Assembly: GCA_029582165.1 (NCBI GenBank)
Contig: CM055876.1
Location: forward strand, 22,161,001 to 22,225,000
DNA: 64,000 nt
From: Portulaca oleracea
Lineage: Eukaryota > Streptophyta > Magnoliopsida > Caryophyllales > Portulacaceae
Direction: 5' to 3'
In this document: piece after piece, positions 1-9,813 of the stretch
How positions within the stretch are numbered: the first letter of the stretch is position 1
Layout: the number at the start of each line of letters is the position of its first letter
Position numbers and translations under genes: made by a program
The notes under the pieces: model-generated
What the model was told of the DNA's origin: nothing
Database searches by the model: none
The model's input: the letters and a program-made list of their open reading frames with translations, nothing else

Positions 1-361
1 TGATCTTGTTTTTGTTTCTACATTGTTTCAAATTCAAGATTCTTTTGAATATCATTCAATCATTCAAGAAACTTACATTCCACCCATTCCTACATTCATT
101 ACATTCATTTCATTCATCCATTTCGTCCATTCCATTCGTTTATCCATCCATTCATTCATCCATTCATTCATTCATTCAATCTTAAAGAAACACTTAAAGA
201 TCATAATCTTTTGTATAATTTGATCATCTTTGATCCTATTATACATCATTTCATTCAATTTGGTTGATCTTTAAGAACTTTGAGAAGCAAGATTCTTATC
301 TTGGTTTTTAAAGATCCTGTTTCCAAGTATAATGAGATTCCATTGATCCCATTATACATCA
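1..361 (+). repeat. Array LTR 0 (partial, 3' part only)
   Basis: Only the downstream part is in the window, including the CATT-rich tract at about 76-178. It ends TATACATCA at 361 and is followed by the primer site at 366-377. Confidence 0.9.
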
Positions 362-625
362 AAATTGGTATCAGAGCTTAGAAGTTTGAATCTCTAAGTT
401 CTTGAAACAATCTTTTTACAATCTTTCCCTCTCCCACACGTTCCCCATCACCCCTACCATCACACGTCCATCACAAAAATTCATCCTCCGTCCCACGTCC
501 CCACTAAACTCCACAAAGAACCCGTGAGCCCAAACACAAATCCAACCAATTCCCCCTCACGTCCCTTCTATACTAATCATCCTACCATGAGTTTCTTGCG
601 ATCTTTTGAATCAAGATAGGTTCTA

Positions 626-1330
626 ATGGATTGCAAAAGGTCTAGCAAGAATTCCCAACGTGAGCTATAATGCTTGAAGTAACAAATTGATGATCTTGCC
701 AAGCAAATGGAAGAATGTGGAATTCTTCCAAAGGGATCAAGAAGCACAAAATCACGAGTGGTTCACTCTTCTAAGGTTGAATATGAAGCACCTTATGCAC
801 GGAGTAAACATTCCAAAAAGAAGAATGGGAAGAAAGTTCAAAAAGATTTCTCACCATCCTATTACAAAGGTGACTCCATCAACAATCTTGAAGGAGTTAA
901 GCAAGGGAGCATGGATGTACTTGATTATACAATATAGTTCAAGTGACAATTATGGAAGAATGGCCTTAAGGAGGACGATCCACGCATTTTGGTATGCTAC
1001 CTTCTTGGTCTTAATGAAAATATTCAGCGTGTTGTTATAGATCAACCTCACATTAGTTTGGAGGAGTTAAGTTCTTTAGCTCTTGATTTTGAAGAAAAAG
1101 CAAAGAGTAAAGAGCTTAGGGATAAAACCCACACACGTCACAAACTTTCCAAATCAACCCCACAACATCACGCCAAAGGCATTCAAATCCAGCCCCATAT
1201 TCGTCCCAAACCTGTTGTCCATCACTCCACAAAACAACCTCCACAAGATCAACCCTCATCCATTCCCAAACCCCACGTGCAAGAACCAGCACCCATAGCC
1301 CAAGGAGTTGTTATCATTGCCAAAGTTTAG
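626..1330 (+). pseudogene. Unit 1 ORF A: gag core, four premature stops
   Basis: It matches the intact ORF A of other units but has stops at 668-670, 680-682, 935-937 and 944-946. Compared with intact copies, three of the four are C-to-T or G-to-A changes, as expected from deamination of methylated cytosine; the third is a G-to-T change. The open remnants are 707-937 and 989-1330. Confidence 0.8.
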
Positions 1331-2112
1331 GTCACATTGAATTGGAGTGTCCTAACAAGAAAGAAGTGCCTTCGGAAGGGTACCAAACACATGATAACAA
1401 ACCATTTGAGGAGGAAAAGGAAGAGGAAGTTGGCGTTGAAATGAAAGAAGAAGAATTGGAGGTTGACGCAAAAGAAGAAGAAATTGGGATTGACGCTTAT
1501 GAGGAGGAGAAGAAAGAGGAAGAAAAGGTAGAAGAGGAGCATATGGAAAAGTGGCTTGTGACAAAAGAAGCAAGTGTGGCGTATGAACATCCACAAAGAG
1601 AGTGCAAGATCTCTCATTATACCAACAAAGGAGAAGTATGTAGATTGAACCAAGAAAAGGAAAGTCGTGCCTCCTATGGATATATCGTTGTCCTTATGCA
1701 AAGGTTAAGCCATGACAATTTCAATCCAAGAAGTTTAGTAAGTCTTTGCTTTTACAAAATTTGCAAAGATTTATTATATTGCAAAATTACTTCTATGGAT
1801 TCCTGTCATACTTTGTTGGAAGGACCAAAGTTGCTAGATAGGAATATCATGCCTCTTGATGCATCTCTACTTCCATCTTACACCACACGGCCTAAGAAGG
1901 AAGAAAGCCAACTTGTGTCGATCATGAAGATGGAGTATCGAGGGAATAAAGAATATAAGGATCCTATTCTTATACATTTGGAGAAGAATGAAATGGGTCC
2001 AAGTATCCATCACATTTTGGATCTTCCCACGAAGCATATCTTCCATGAGCATCCAAAAGATATCTACTCAGATCACTTGGTTGAAAGGCCGAAATTCGAA
2101 AGGATGAAATAG
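1297..2112 (+). CDS. Unit 1 ORF B: gag zinc knuckle, acidic stretch and protease remnant
   Basis: This frame (271 codons from the Ser-Pro-Arg-Ser before the knuckle) is displaced by one base from ORF A and has no convincing start of its own. Residues 5-18 form the CX2CX4HX4C knuckle of retroviral-type nucleocapsid. Residues 38-81 are mostly Glu, Lys and Asp. Residues about 101-184 resemble the aspartic protease region of Ty3/gypsy polyproteins: MDSCHTLLEGPKLLDRN matches the usual MDACHLLLGRPWQYDR. The Asp-Gly active site expected upstream is replaced by NQEKESC. I infer a translated relic or a fossil. ORF D follows at 2127-2333. Confidence 0.7.
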   Translation, partial: SPRSCYHCQSLGHIELECPNKKEVPSEGYQTHDNKPFEEEKEEEVGVEMKEEELEVDAKEEEIGIDAYEEEKKEEEKVEEEHMEKWLVTKEASVAYEHPQRECKISHYTNKGEVCRLNQEKESRASYGYIVVLMQRLSHDNFNPRSLVSLCFYKICKDLLYCKITSMDSCHTLLEGPKLLDRNIMPLDASLLPSYTTRPKKEESQLVSIMKMEYRGNKEYKDPILIHLEKNEMGPSIHHILDLPTKHIFHEHPKDIYSDHLVERPKFERMK

Positions 2113-2795
2113 CCCAAGTCATCAAAGTGCATTACTTCATATTAAATGATGAAGGCCAAATTGTAGAATTTGAAATTTTGGAGATACATGGAATTCCTAT
2201 ACCCGTGGTGGAGCATCGAGAAACAAAGTCCAAAAGCGCCATTGGGTTATTTTGGAAGAAGTTGAGGAAGTTTTGTAAGGGAGTCTATGATGACTTCAAA
2301 GCATTTAAAAAGAAAGTTTGTAATTTTTTGTGAAGAACGCAAGTAAGAGAGTTGATGCTAGAAGTTTGAGGACAAACTTTTTCAATCGGGGGAGTATGAT
2401 GTATATTTGATGGCCATATACATCAAGGACATCAAGGAAGACATCCAATATGCATCATAGGAGCCTAATACTCGGTTATATGGCAAAAGAGCATCATTCA
2501 CTCAAGTATCCCTTTCGTTTGAATGATTTCAACAAGGGCAGTTTGGTAATTTACTCTATAACTCTAGATATATGCGTCTGATGAGGAAGTCATCCAAAGA
2601 CATATTGAAGAGCATTGAAAGAGCTTTCCAATGGTTTTTTAATCTTGGAAACCGGACAAGTATTAAAGGAGTTATAGTCTTTTCTTTCTAGAGTTGTATT
2701 TTAGAGTTTTATGATGTAATAAATGTGTAGGATGATGTAAGCCTCAAGGGGCCTAATATCTTGAATAGTGCACGTCCTAGGGGGCTTAGGATTAC

Positions 2796-2803
2796 TATAA
2801 ATA
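2796..2803 (+). promoter_or_regulatory. LTR promoter TATA box (TATAAATA)
   Basis: It sits about 400 bp into the LTR, between G-rich and C-rich runs that can pair. A start about 25-35 bases downstream would fall near 2828. The same box is in every complete LTR at the same offset. LTR 17 reads TATAAGTA at 63825-63832. Activity is inferred from the motif only. Confidence 0.65.
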
Positions 2804-2835
2804 CCCCCTTAGGCCTCTTGTAATCTCATTCATTC

Positions 2836-2841
2836 AATAAA
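2836..2841 (+). promoter_or_regulatory. LTR polyadenylation signal AATAAA
   Basis: It lies about 40 bases downstream of the TATA box, so the transcribed R region would be very short (tens of bases), leaving a U5 of roughly 570 bp. It is present in all complete LTRs. Confidence 0.55.
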
Positions 2842-3151
2842 TCAAATACAAACAGAAGGTGTTGTTTTCTCTCTAGCTTTTGCTAGTATTTCGTTTCTCT
2901 TGAGGGAGATTCGATCCTATCTTCTTCTTCTAGCTTAGGGTAGCGTCCTAAGTGGTGATAGGAAGAGATTGAAACATTCTTGAAGGTGGTGTGGCTGTAT
3001 CCTCCAAGAATCTTCATAGCCATTATCATTCATCATTCAAATCGTGAGTTTCTTTCTAGTTTTCATTTGATCTTGTTTTTGTTTCTACATTGTTTCAAAT
3101 TCAAGATTCTTTTGAATATCATTCAATCATTCAAGAAACATACATTCCACC

Positions 3152-3252
3152 CATTCCTACATTCATTACATTCATTTCATTCATCATTTCGTCCATTCCA
3201 TTCGTTTATCCATCCATTCATTCATCCATTCATTCATTCATTCATTCATTCA
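3152..3252 (+). repeat. CATT-rich tetranucleotide tract in the LTR (example, LTR 1)
   Basis: Imperfect CATT/CATC steps fill about 100 bp of the presumed U5 region. Copy number and interruptions differ from LTR to LTR. The long His/Ser/Phe/Ile-rich open frames in this region come from the simple repeat and are not genes. Confidence 0.85.
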
Positions 3253-3439
3253 ATCATAAAGAAACACTTAAAGATCCTAATCTTTTGTATAATTTGATCA
3301 TCTTTGATCCTATTATACATCATTTCATTCAATTTGGTTGATCTTTAAGCACTTTCAGAAGCAAGATTCTTATCTTGGTTTTTAAAGATCCTGTTTCTAA
3401 GTATAATGAGATTCCATTGATCCCATTATACATCAAAAT

Positions 3440-3451
3440 TGGTATCAGAGC
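3440..3451 (+). other. Primer binding site, initiator tRNA-Met (unit 2 example)
   Basis: TGGTATCAGAGC is the standard plant LTR-retrotransposon site, complementary to the 3' end of initiator tRNA-Met. It begins five bases after the LTR end. The same site follows every LTR end in the array at the same spacing. Confidence 0.92.
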
Positions 3452-3699
3452 TTAGGAGTTTGAATCTCTTAGTTCTTGAAACAATCTTTTTACAATCTTT
3501 CCCTCTCCCACACGTTCCCCATCACCCCTACCATCACACGTCCATCACAAAAATTCATCCTCCATCCCACGTCCCCACTAAACTCCACAAAGAACCCGTG
3601 AGCCCAAACACAAATCCAACCAATTCCCCCTCACGTCCCTTCTATGCTAATCATCCTACCATGAGTTTCTTGCGATCTTTTGAATCAAGATAGGTTCTA

Positions 3700-4404
3700 A
3701 TGGATTGCAAAAGGTCTAGCAAGAATTCCCAACGTGAGCTACAATGCTTGAAGCAACAAATTGATGATCTTGCCAAGCAAATGGAAGAATGTTGAATTCT
3801 TCCAAAGGGATCAAGAAGCACAAAATCACGTGTGGTTCACTCTTCTAAGGTTGAATATGAAGCATCTTATGCACGGAGTAAACATTCCAAAAAGAAGAAT
3901 GGGAAGAAAGTTCAAAAAGATTTCTTACCATCCGATTACAAAGGTGACTTCATCAACAATCTTGAAGGAGTTAAGCAAGGGAGCATGGATGTACTTGATT
4001 ATACAATAGAGTTCAAGTGGCAATTATGGAAGAATGGCCTTAAGGAGGACGATCCACGCATTTTGGTATACTACCTTCTTGGTCTTAATCAAAATATTCA
4101 GCGTGTTGTTATAGATCAACCTCACATTAGTTTGGAGGAGTTAAGTTCTTTAGCTCTTGATTTTGAAGAACAAGCAAAGAGTAAAGAGCTTAGGGATAAA
4201 ACCCACACACGTCACAAACTTTCCAAATCAACCCCACAACATCACGCCAAAGGCATTCAAATCCAGCCCCATATTCGTCCCAAACCTGTTGTCCATCACT
4301 CCACAAAACAACCTCCACAAGATCAACCCTCATCCATTCCCAAACTCCACGTCCAAGAACCAGCACCCATAGCCCAAGGAGTTGTTATCATTGCCAAAGT
4401 TTAG
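3700..4404 (+). pseudogene. Unit 2 ORF A: gag core, one premature stop
   Basis: A single change TGTGGA to TGTTGA makes a stop at 3793-3795, after 31 codons. The rest is open from 3832. It has NQNIQ for NENIQ, shared with unit 3. Confidence 0.82.
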
Positions 4405-5186
4405 GTCACATTGAATTGGAGTGTCCTAACAAGAAAGAAGTGTCTTCGGAAGGGTACCAAACACATGATAACAAACCATTTGAGGAGGAAAAGGAAGAGG
4501 AAGTTGGCATTGACATGAAAGGAGAAGAATTGGAGGTTGACGCAAAAGAAGAAGAAATTGGGATTGACGCATATGAGGAGGAGAAGAAAGAGGAAGAAAA
4601 GGTAGAAGAGGAGCATATGGAAAAGTGGCTTGTGACAAAAGAAGCAAGTGTGGCGTATGAACATCCACAAAGAGAGTGCAAGATCTCTCATTATACCAAC
4701 AAAGGAGAAGTATGTTCATTGAACCAAGAAAAGGAAAGTTGTGCCTCCTATGGATATATCGTTGTCCTTATGCAAAGGTTAAGCTATGACAATTTCAATC
4801 CGAGAAGTTTAGTAAGTCTTTGCTTTTACAAAATTTGCAAAGATTTATTATATTGCAAAATTACTTCTATGGATTCCTGTCATACTTTGTTGGAAGGACC
4901 AAAGTTGCTAGATAGGAATATCATGCCTCTTGATGCATCTCTACTTCCATCTTACACCACACGGCCTAAGAAGGAAGAAAGCCAACTTGTGTCGATCATG
5001 AAGATGGAGTATCGAGGGAATAAAGAATATAAGGATCCTATTCTTATACATTTGGAGAAGAATGAAATGGGTCCAAGTATCCATCACATTTTGGATCTTC
5101 CCACGAAGCATATCTTCCATGAGCATCCAAAAGATATCTACTCAGATCACTTGGATGAAAGGACGAAATTCGAAAGGATGAAATAG
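4371..5186 (+). CDS. Unit 2 ORF B: zinc knuckle and protease remnant
   Basis: This is a full-length open copy. It reads LSYDNF where unit 1 has LSHDNF, and DERTKF near the end. ORF D at 5201-5407 begins with CTG where other units have GTG. Confidence 0.7.
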   Translation, partial: SPRSCYHCQSLGHIELECPNKKEVSSEGYQTHDNKPFEEEKEEEVGIDMKGEELEVDAKEEEIGIDAYEEEKKEEEKVEEEHMEKWLVTKEASVAYEHPQRECKISHYTNKGEVCSLNQEKESCASYGYIVVLMQRLSYDNFNPRSLVSLCFYKICKDLLYCKITSMDSCHTLLEGPKLLDRNIMPLDASLLPSYTTRPKKEESQLVSIMKMEYRGNKEYKDPILIHLEKNEMGPSIHHILDLPTKHIFHEHPKDIYSDHLDERTKFERMK

Positions 5187-5460
5187 CCCAAGTCATCAAA
5201 CTGCATTGCTTCATATTAAATGATGAAGGCCAAATTGTTGAATTTGAAATTTTGGAGATACATGGAATTCCTATACCCGTGGTGGAGCATCGAGAAACAA
5301 AGTCCAAAAGCGCCATTGGGTTTTTTTGGAAGAAGTTGAGGAAGTTTTGTAAGGGAGTCTATGATGACTTCAAAGCATTTAAAAAGAAAGTTTGTAATTT
5401 TTTGTGAAGAACGCAAGTAAGAGAGTTGATGCTAGAAGTTTGAGGACAAACTTTTTCAAT

Positions 5461-5470
5461 CAGGGGAGTA
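5461..5470 (+). other. Polypurine tract before LTR 2
   Basis: This short purine run (caggggagta) ends exactly where the LTR begins, the position where plus-strand DNA priming takes place in LTR elements. Most units read cgggggagta. Units 5 and 6 have lost two Gs. Confidence 0.75.
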
Positions 5471-6501
5471 TGATGTATATTTGATGGCCATATACATCAA
5501 GGACATCAAGGAAGACATCCAATATGCATCATAGGAGCCTAATACTCGGTTATATGGCAAAAAAGCATCATTCACTCAAGTATCCCTTTCGTTTGAATAA
5601 TTTCAACAAGGGCAGTTTGGTAATTTACTCTATAACTCTAGATATATGCGTCTGATGAGGAAGTCATCCAAAGACATATTGAAGAGCATTGAAAGAGCTT
5701 TCCAGTGGTTTTTGAATCTTGGAAAACGGACAAGTATTGAAGGAGTTATAGTCTTTTCTTTCTAGAGTTGTATTTTAGAGTTTTATGATGTAATAAATGT
5801 GTAGGATGATGTAAGCCTCAAGGGGCCTAATTTCTTGAATAGTGTACGTCCTAGGGGGCTTAGGATTTCTATAAATACCCCCTTAGGCCTCTTGTAATCT
5901 CATTCATTCAATAAATCAAATACAAACACAAGGTGTTGTTTTCTCTCTAGCTTTTGCTAGTATTTCGTTTCTCTTGAGGGAGATTCGATCCTATCTTCTT
6001 CTTCTAGCTTAGGGTAGCGTCCTAAGTGGTGATAGGAAGAGATTGAAACATTCTTGAAGGTGGTGTGGCTGTATCCTCCAAGAATCTTCATAGCCATTAT
6101 CATTCATCATTCAAATCGTGAGTTTCTTTCTAGTTTTCATTTGATCTTGTTTTTGTTTCTACATTGTTTCAAATTCAAGATTCTTTTGAATATCATTCAA
6201 TCATTCAAGAAACTTACATTCCACCCATTCCTACATTCATTACATTCATTTCATTCATCATTTCGTCCATTCCATTCGTTTATCCATCCATTCATTCATC
6301 CATTCATTCATTCATTCAATCTTAAAGAAACACTTAAAGATCCTAATCTTTTGTATAATTTGATCATCTTTGATCCTATTATACATCATTTCATTCATTT
6401 TGGTTGATCTTTAAGAACTTTGAGAAGCAAGATTCTTATCTTGGTTTTTAAAGATCCTGTTTCTAAGTATAATGAGATTCTATTGATCCCATTATACATC
6501 A
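5471..6501 (+). repeat. Array LTR 2 (1031 bp)
   Basis: Both termini are intact and the primer site is at 6506-6517. It carries the older markers cattcgttt and gggtagcgtcc shared with LTRs 1, 3 and 4. The CATT-rich tract is shorter than in LTR 1. Confidence 0.94.
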
Positions 6502-6765
6502 AAATTGGTATCAGAGCTTAGGAGTTTGAATCTCTTAGTTCTTGAAACAATCTTTTTACAATCTTTCCCTCTCCCACACGTTCCCCATCACCCCTACCAT
6601 CACACGTCCATCACAAAAATTCATCCTCCATCCCACGTCCCTACTAAACTCCAGAAAGAACCCGTGAACCCAAACACAAATCCAACCAATTCCCCCTCAC
6701 GTCCCTTCTATGCTAATCATCCTACCATGAGTTTCTTGCGTTCTTTTGAATCAAGATAGATTCTA

Positions 6766-7470
6766 ATGGATTGCAAAAGGTCTAGCAAGAATTCCCAACG
6801 TGAGCTACAATGCTTGAAGCAACAGATTGATGATCTTGCCAAGCAAATGGAAGAATGTGGAATTCTTCCAAAGGGATCAAGAAGCACAAAATCACGTGTG
6901 GTTCACTCTTCTAAGGTTGAATATGAAGCACCTTTTGCACGGAGTAAACATTCCAAAAAGAAGAATGGGAAGAAAGTTCAAAATGATTTCTTACCATCCG
7001 ATTACAAAGGTGACTCCATCAACAATCTTGAAGGAGTTAAGCAAGGGAGCATGGATGTACTTGATTATACAATAGAGTTCAAGTGGCAATTATGGAAGAA
7101 TGGCCTTAAGGAGGACGATCCACGCATTTTGGTATACTACCTTCTTGGTCTTAATCAAAATATTCAGCGTGTTGTTATAGATCAACCTCACATTAGTTTG
7201 GAGGAGTTAAGTTCTTTAGCTCTTGATTTTGAAGAACAAGCAAAGAGTAAAGAGCTTAGGAATAAAACCCACACACGTCACAAACTTTCCAAATCAACCC
7301 CACAACATCACGCCAAAGGCATTCAAATCCGACCCATATTCGTCCCAAACACATTTGTCCATCACTCCACAAAACAACCTCCACAAGATCAACCCTCATC
7401 CATTCCCAAACCCCACGTGCAAGAACCAGCACCCATAGCCCAAGGAGTTGTTATCATTGCCAAAGTTTAG
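6766..7470 (+). CDS. Unit 3 ORF A: intact gag core (234 aa)
   Basis: Open from ATGGATTGC to the TAG after IIAKV. Paired indels change the linker (IRPIFVPNTF) without breaking the frame. Like all units it is preceded by an in-frame 10-codon ATG frame ending in TAG (stop 6757-6759). Confidence 0.78.
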   Translation: MDCKRSSKNSQRELQCLKQQIDDLAKQMEECGILPKGSRSTKSRVVHSSKVEYEAPFARSKHSKKKNGKKVQNDFLPSDYKGDSINNLEGVKQGSMDVLDYTIEFKWQLWKNGLKEDDPRILVYYLLGLNQNIQRVVIDQPHISLEELSSLALDFEEQAKSKELRNKTHTRHKLSKSTPQHHAKGIQIRPIFVPNTFVHHSTKQPPQDQPSSIPKPHVQEPAPIAQGVVIIAKV

Positions 7471-8025
7471 GTCACATTGAATTGGAGTGTCCTAACAAGA
7501 AGTGCCTTGGAAGGGTACCAAACACATGATAGCAAACCATTTGAGGAGGAAAAGGAAGAGGAAGTTGGCGTTGACATGAAAGGAGAAGAATTGGAGGTTG
7601 ACGCAAAAGAAGAAGAAATTGGGATTGACGCATATGAGGAGGAGAAGAAAGAGGAAGAAAAGGTAGAAGAGGAGCATATGGAAAAGTGGCTTGTGACAAA
7701 AGAAGCAAGTGTGGCGTATGAACATCCACAAAGAGAGTGCAAGATCTCTCATTATACCAACAAAGGAGAAGTATGTTCATTGAACCAAGAAAAGGAAAGT
7801 TGTGCCTCCTATGGATATATCGTTGTCCTTATGCAAAGGTTAATCCATGACAATTTCAATCGAAGTTTAGTAAGTCTTTGCTTTTACAACATTTGCAAAG
7901 ATTTATTATATTGCAAAATTACTTCTATGGATTCCTGTCATACTTTGTTGAAAGGACCAAAGTTGCTAGATAGGAATATCATGCCTCTTGATGCATCTCT
8001 ACTTCCATCTTACACCACGGCCTAA
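7437..8025 (+). pseudogene. Unit 3 ORF B: broken zinc knuckle/protease frame
   Basis: Five bases are missing just after the zinc knuckle (7497-7515), shifting the frame, and two more are missing at the ACCACACGG site, ending it at 8025. More one-base losses follow to 8226. FYNICKD and LLKGPK are shared only with unit 14. A shortened ORF D lies at 8252-8446. Confidence 0.75.
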
Positions 8026-8519
8026 GAAGGAAGAAAGCCAACTTGTGTCGATCATGAAGATGGAGTATCGAGGAATAAAGAATATAAGGATCCTATTCTT
8101 TTACATTTGGAGAAGAATGAAATGGGTCCAAGTATCCATCACATTTGAATCTTCCCATGAAGCATATCTTCCATGAGCATCCAAAAGATATCTACTCGGA
8201 TCACTTGGTTGAAAGGCGAAATTGAAAGGATGAAATAGCCCAGTCATCAAAGTGCATTGCTTCATATTAAATGATGAAGGCCAAATTGTGGAATTTGAAA
8301 TTTTGGAGATACATGGAATTCCTATACCCGTGGTGGAGCATCGAGAAACAAAGTCCAAAAGCGCCATTGGGTTATTTTGGAAGAAGTTGAGGAAGTTTGT
8401 AAGGGAGTCTATGATGACTTCAAAGCATTTAAAAGAAAGTTTGTAATTTTTTGTGAAGAACGCAAGTAAGAGAGTTGATGCTAGAAGTTTGAGGACAAAC
8501 TTTTTCAATCGGGGGAGTA

Positions 8520-9550
8520 TGATGTATATTTGATGGCCATATACATCAAGGACATCAAGGAAGACATCCAATATGCATCATAGGAGCCTAATACTCGGTT
8601 ATATGGCAAAAGAGCATCATTCACTCAAGTATCCCTTTCGTTTGAATGATTTCAACAAGGGCAGTTTGGTAATTTACTCTATAACTCTAGATATATGCGT
8701 CTGATGAGGAAGTCATCCAAAGACATATTGAAGAGCATTGAAAGAGCTTTCCAATGGTTTTTTAATCTTGGAAACCGGACAAGTATTAAAGGAGTTATAG
8801 TCTTTTCTTTCTAGAGTTGTATTTTAGAGTTTTATGATGTAATAAATGTGTAGGATGATGTAAGCCTCAAGGGGCCTAATTTCTTGAATAGTGCACGTCC
8901 TAGGGGGCTTAGGATTACTATAAATACCCCCTTAGGCCTCTTGTAATCTCATTCATTCAATAAATCAAATACAAACACAAGGTGTTGTTTTCTCTCTAGC
9001 TTTTGCTAGTATTTCGTTTCTCTTGAGGGAGATTCGATCCTATCTTCTTCTTCTAGCTTAGGGTAGCGTCCTAAGTGGTGATAGGAAGAGATTGAAACAT
9101 TCTTGAAGGTGGTGTGGCTGTATCCTCCAAGAATCTTCATAGCCATTATCATTCATCATTCAAATCGTGAGTTTCTTTCTAGTTTTCATTTGATCTTGTT
9201 TTTGTTTCTACATTGTTTCAAATTCAAGATTCTTTTGAATATCATTCAATCATTCAAGAAACTTACATTCCACCCATTCCTACATTCATTACATTCATTT
9301 CATTCATCATTTCGTCCATTCCATTCGTTTATCCATCCATTCATTCATCCATTCATTCATTCATTCAATCTTAAAGAAACACTTAAAGATCTTAATCTTT
9401 TGTATAATTTGATCATCTTTGATCCTATTATACATCATTTCATTCAATTTGGTTGATCTTTAAGAACTTTGAGAAGCAAGATTCTTATCTTGGTTTTTAA
9501 AGATCCTGTTTCTAAGTATAATGAGATTCTATTGATCCCATTATACATCA
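8520..9550 (+). repeat. Array LTR 3 (1031 bp)
   Basis: Both termini are intact and the primer site is at 9555-9566. It has the variant TTAATCTTGGAAACCGG near 8762, also in LTRs 1, 4, 13 and 15; the other LTRs read TTGAATCTTGGAAAACGG or close to it. Confidence 0.94.
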
Positions 9551-9813
9551 AAATTGGTATCAGAGCTTAGGAGTTTGAATCTCTTAGTTCTTGAAACAAT
9601 CTTTTTACAATCTTTCCCTCCCACACACGTTCCCCATCACCCCTACCATCACACGTCCATCACAAAATTCATCCTCCATCCCACGTCCCCACTAAACTCC
9701 ACAAAGAACCCGTGAACCCAAACACAAATCCAACCAATTCCCCCTCACGTCCCTTCTATGCTAATCATCCTACCATGAGTTTCTTGCGTTCTTTTGAATC
9801 AAGATAGGTTCTA

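Larger units (their letters stand above)
2397..3435 (+). repeat. Array LTR 1 (1039 bp, reference copy)
   Basis: It starts TGATGTATAT and ends TATACATCA, a 9-base terminal inverted repeat. The purine tract lies at 2387-2396 and the primer site at 3440-3451. Inside are a TATA box (2796-2803), AATAAA (2836-2841) and a CATT-rich tract (about 3152-3252). The LTR supplies the promoter and polyadenylation signal. The A of CAAGAAACATAC near 3140 is shared only with LTR 16; the other LTRs read CAAGAAACTTAC. Confidence 0.95.

Noticed and set aside
1327..1701. Minus-strand open frames opposite the Glu-rich stretch (Phe/Leu/Ser-rich, repeated in each unit)
   Set aside because: They are antisense shadows of GAA/GAG-rich codons in ORF B. 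They would look like membrane proteins only because the complement of Glu codons gives Phe, Leu and Ser. No independent signal supports them.
3045..3062. Possible splice donor CGTGAGT with nearby TTTCTAG in the LTR
   Set aside because: The motifs are too short and too close to define an intron, and no branch site or coding link is evident.
2980..3341. Open frames rich in His, Ser, Phe and Ile across the CATT tract
   Set aside because: A four-base repeat without stops stays open in several frames. The frames lie in the LTR and vary with repeat number.
3440..3451. tRNA gene near each LTR end
   Set aside because: Only the 12-base primer match is present; there is no cloverleaf.
3439..3693. 84-codon frame starting inside the primer site
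   Set aside because: Its start is a TTG in the tRNA primer site. The Pro/His-rich reading is leader sequence. Only the short ATG frame at its end is noted.
3761..4009. 82-codon frame beginning MMILPSKWKN, present in most units
   Set aside because: It overlaps ORF A in another frame and only ORF A shows gag motifs.
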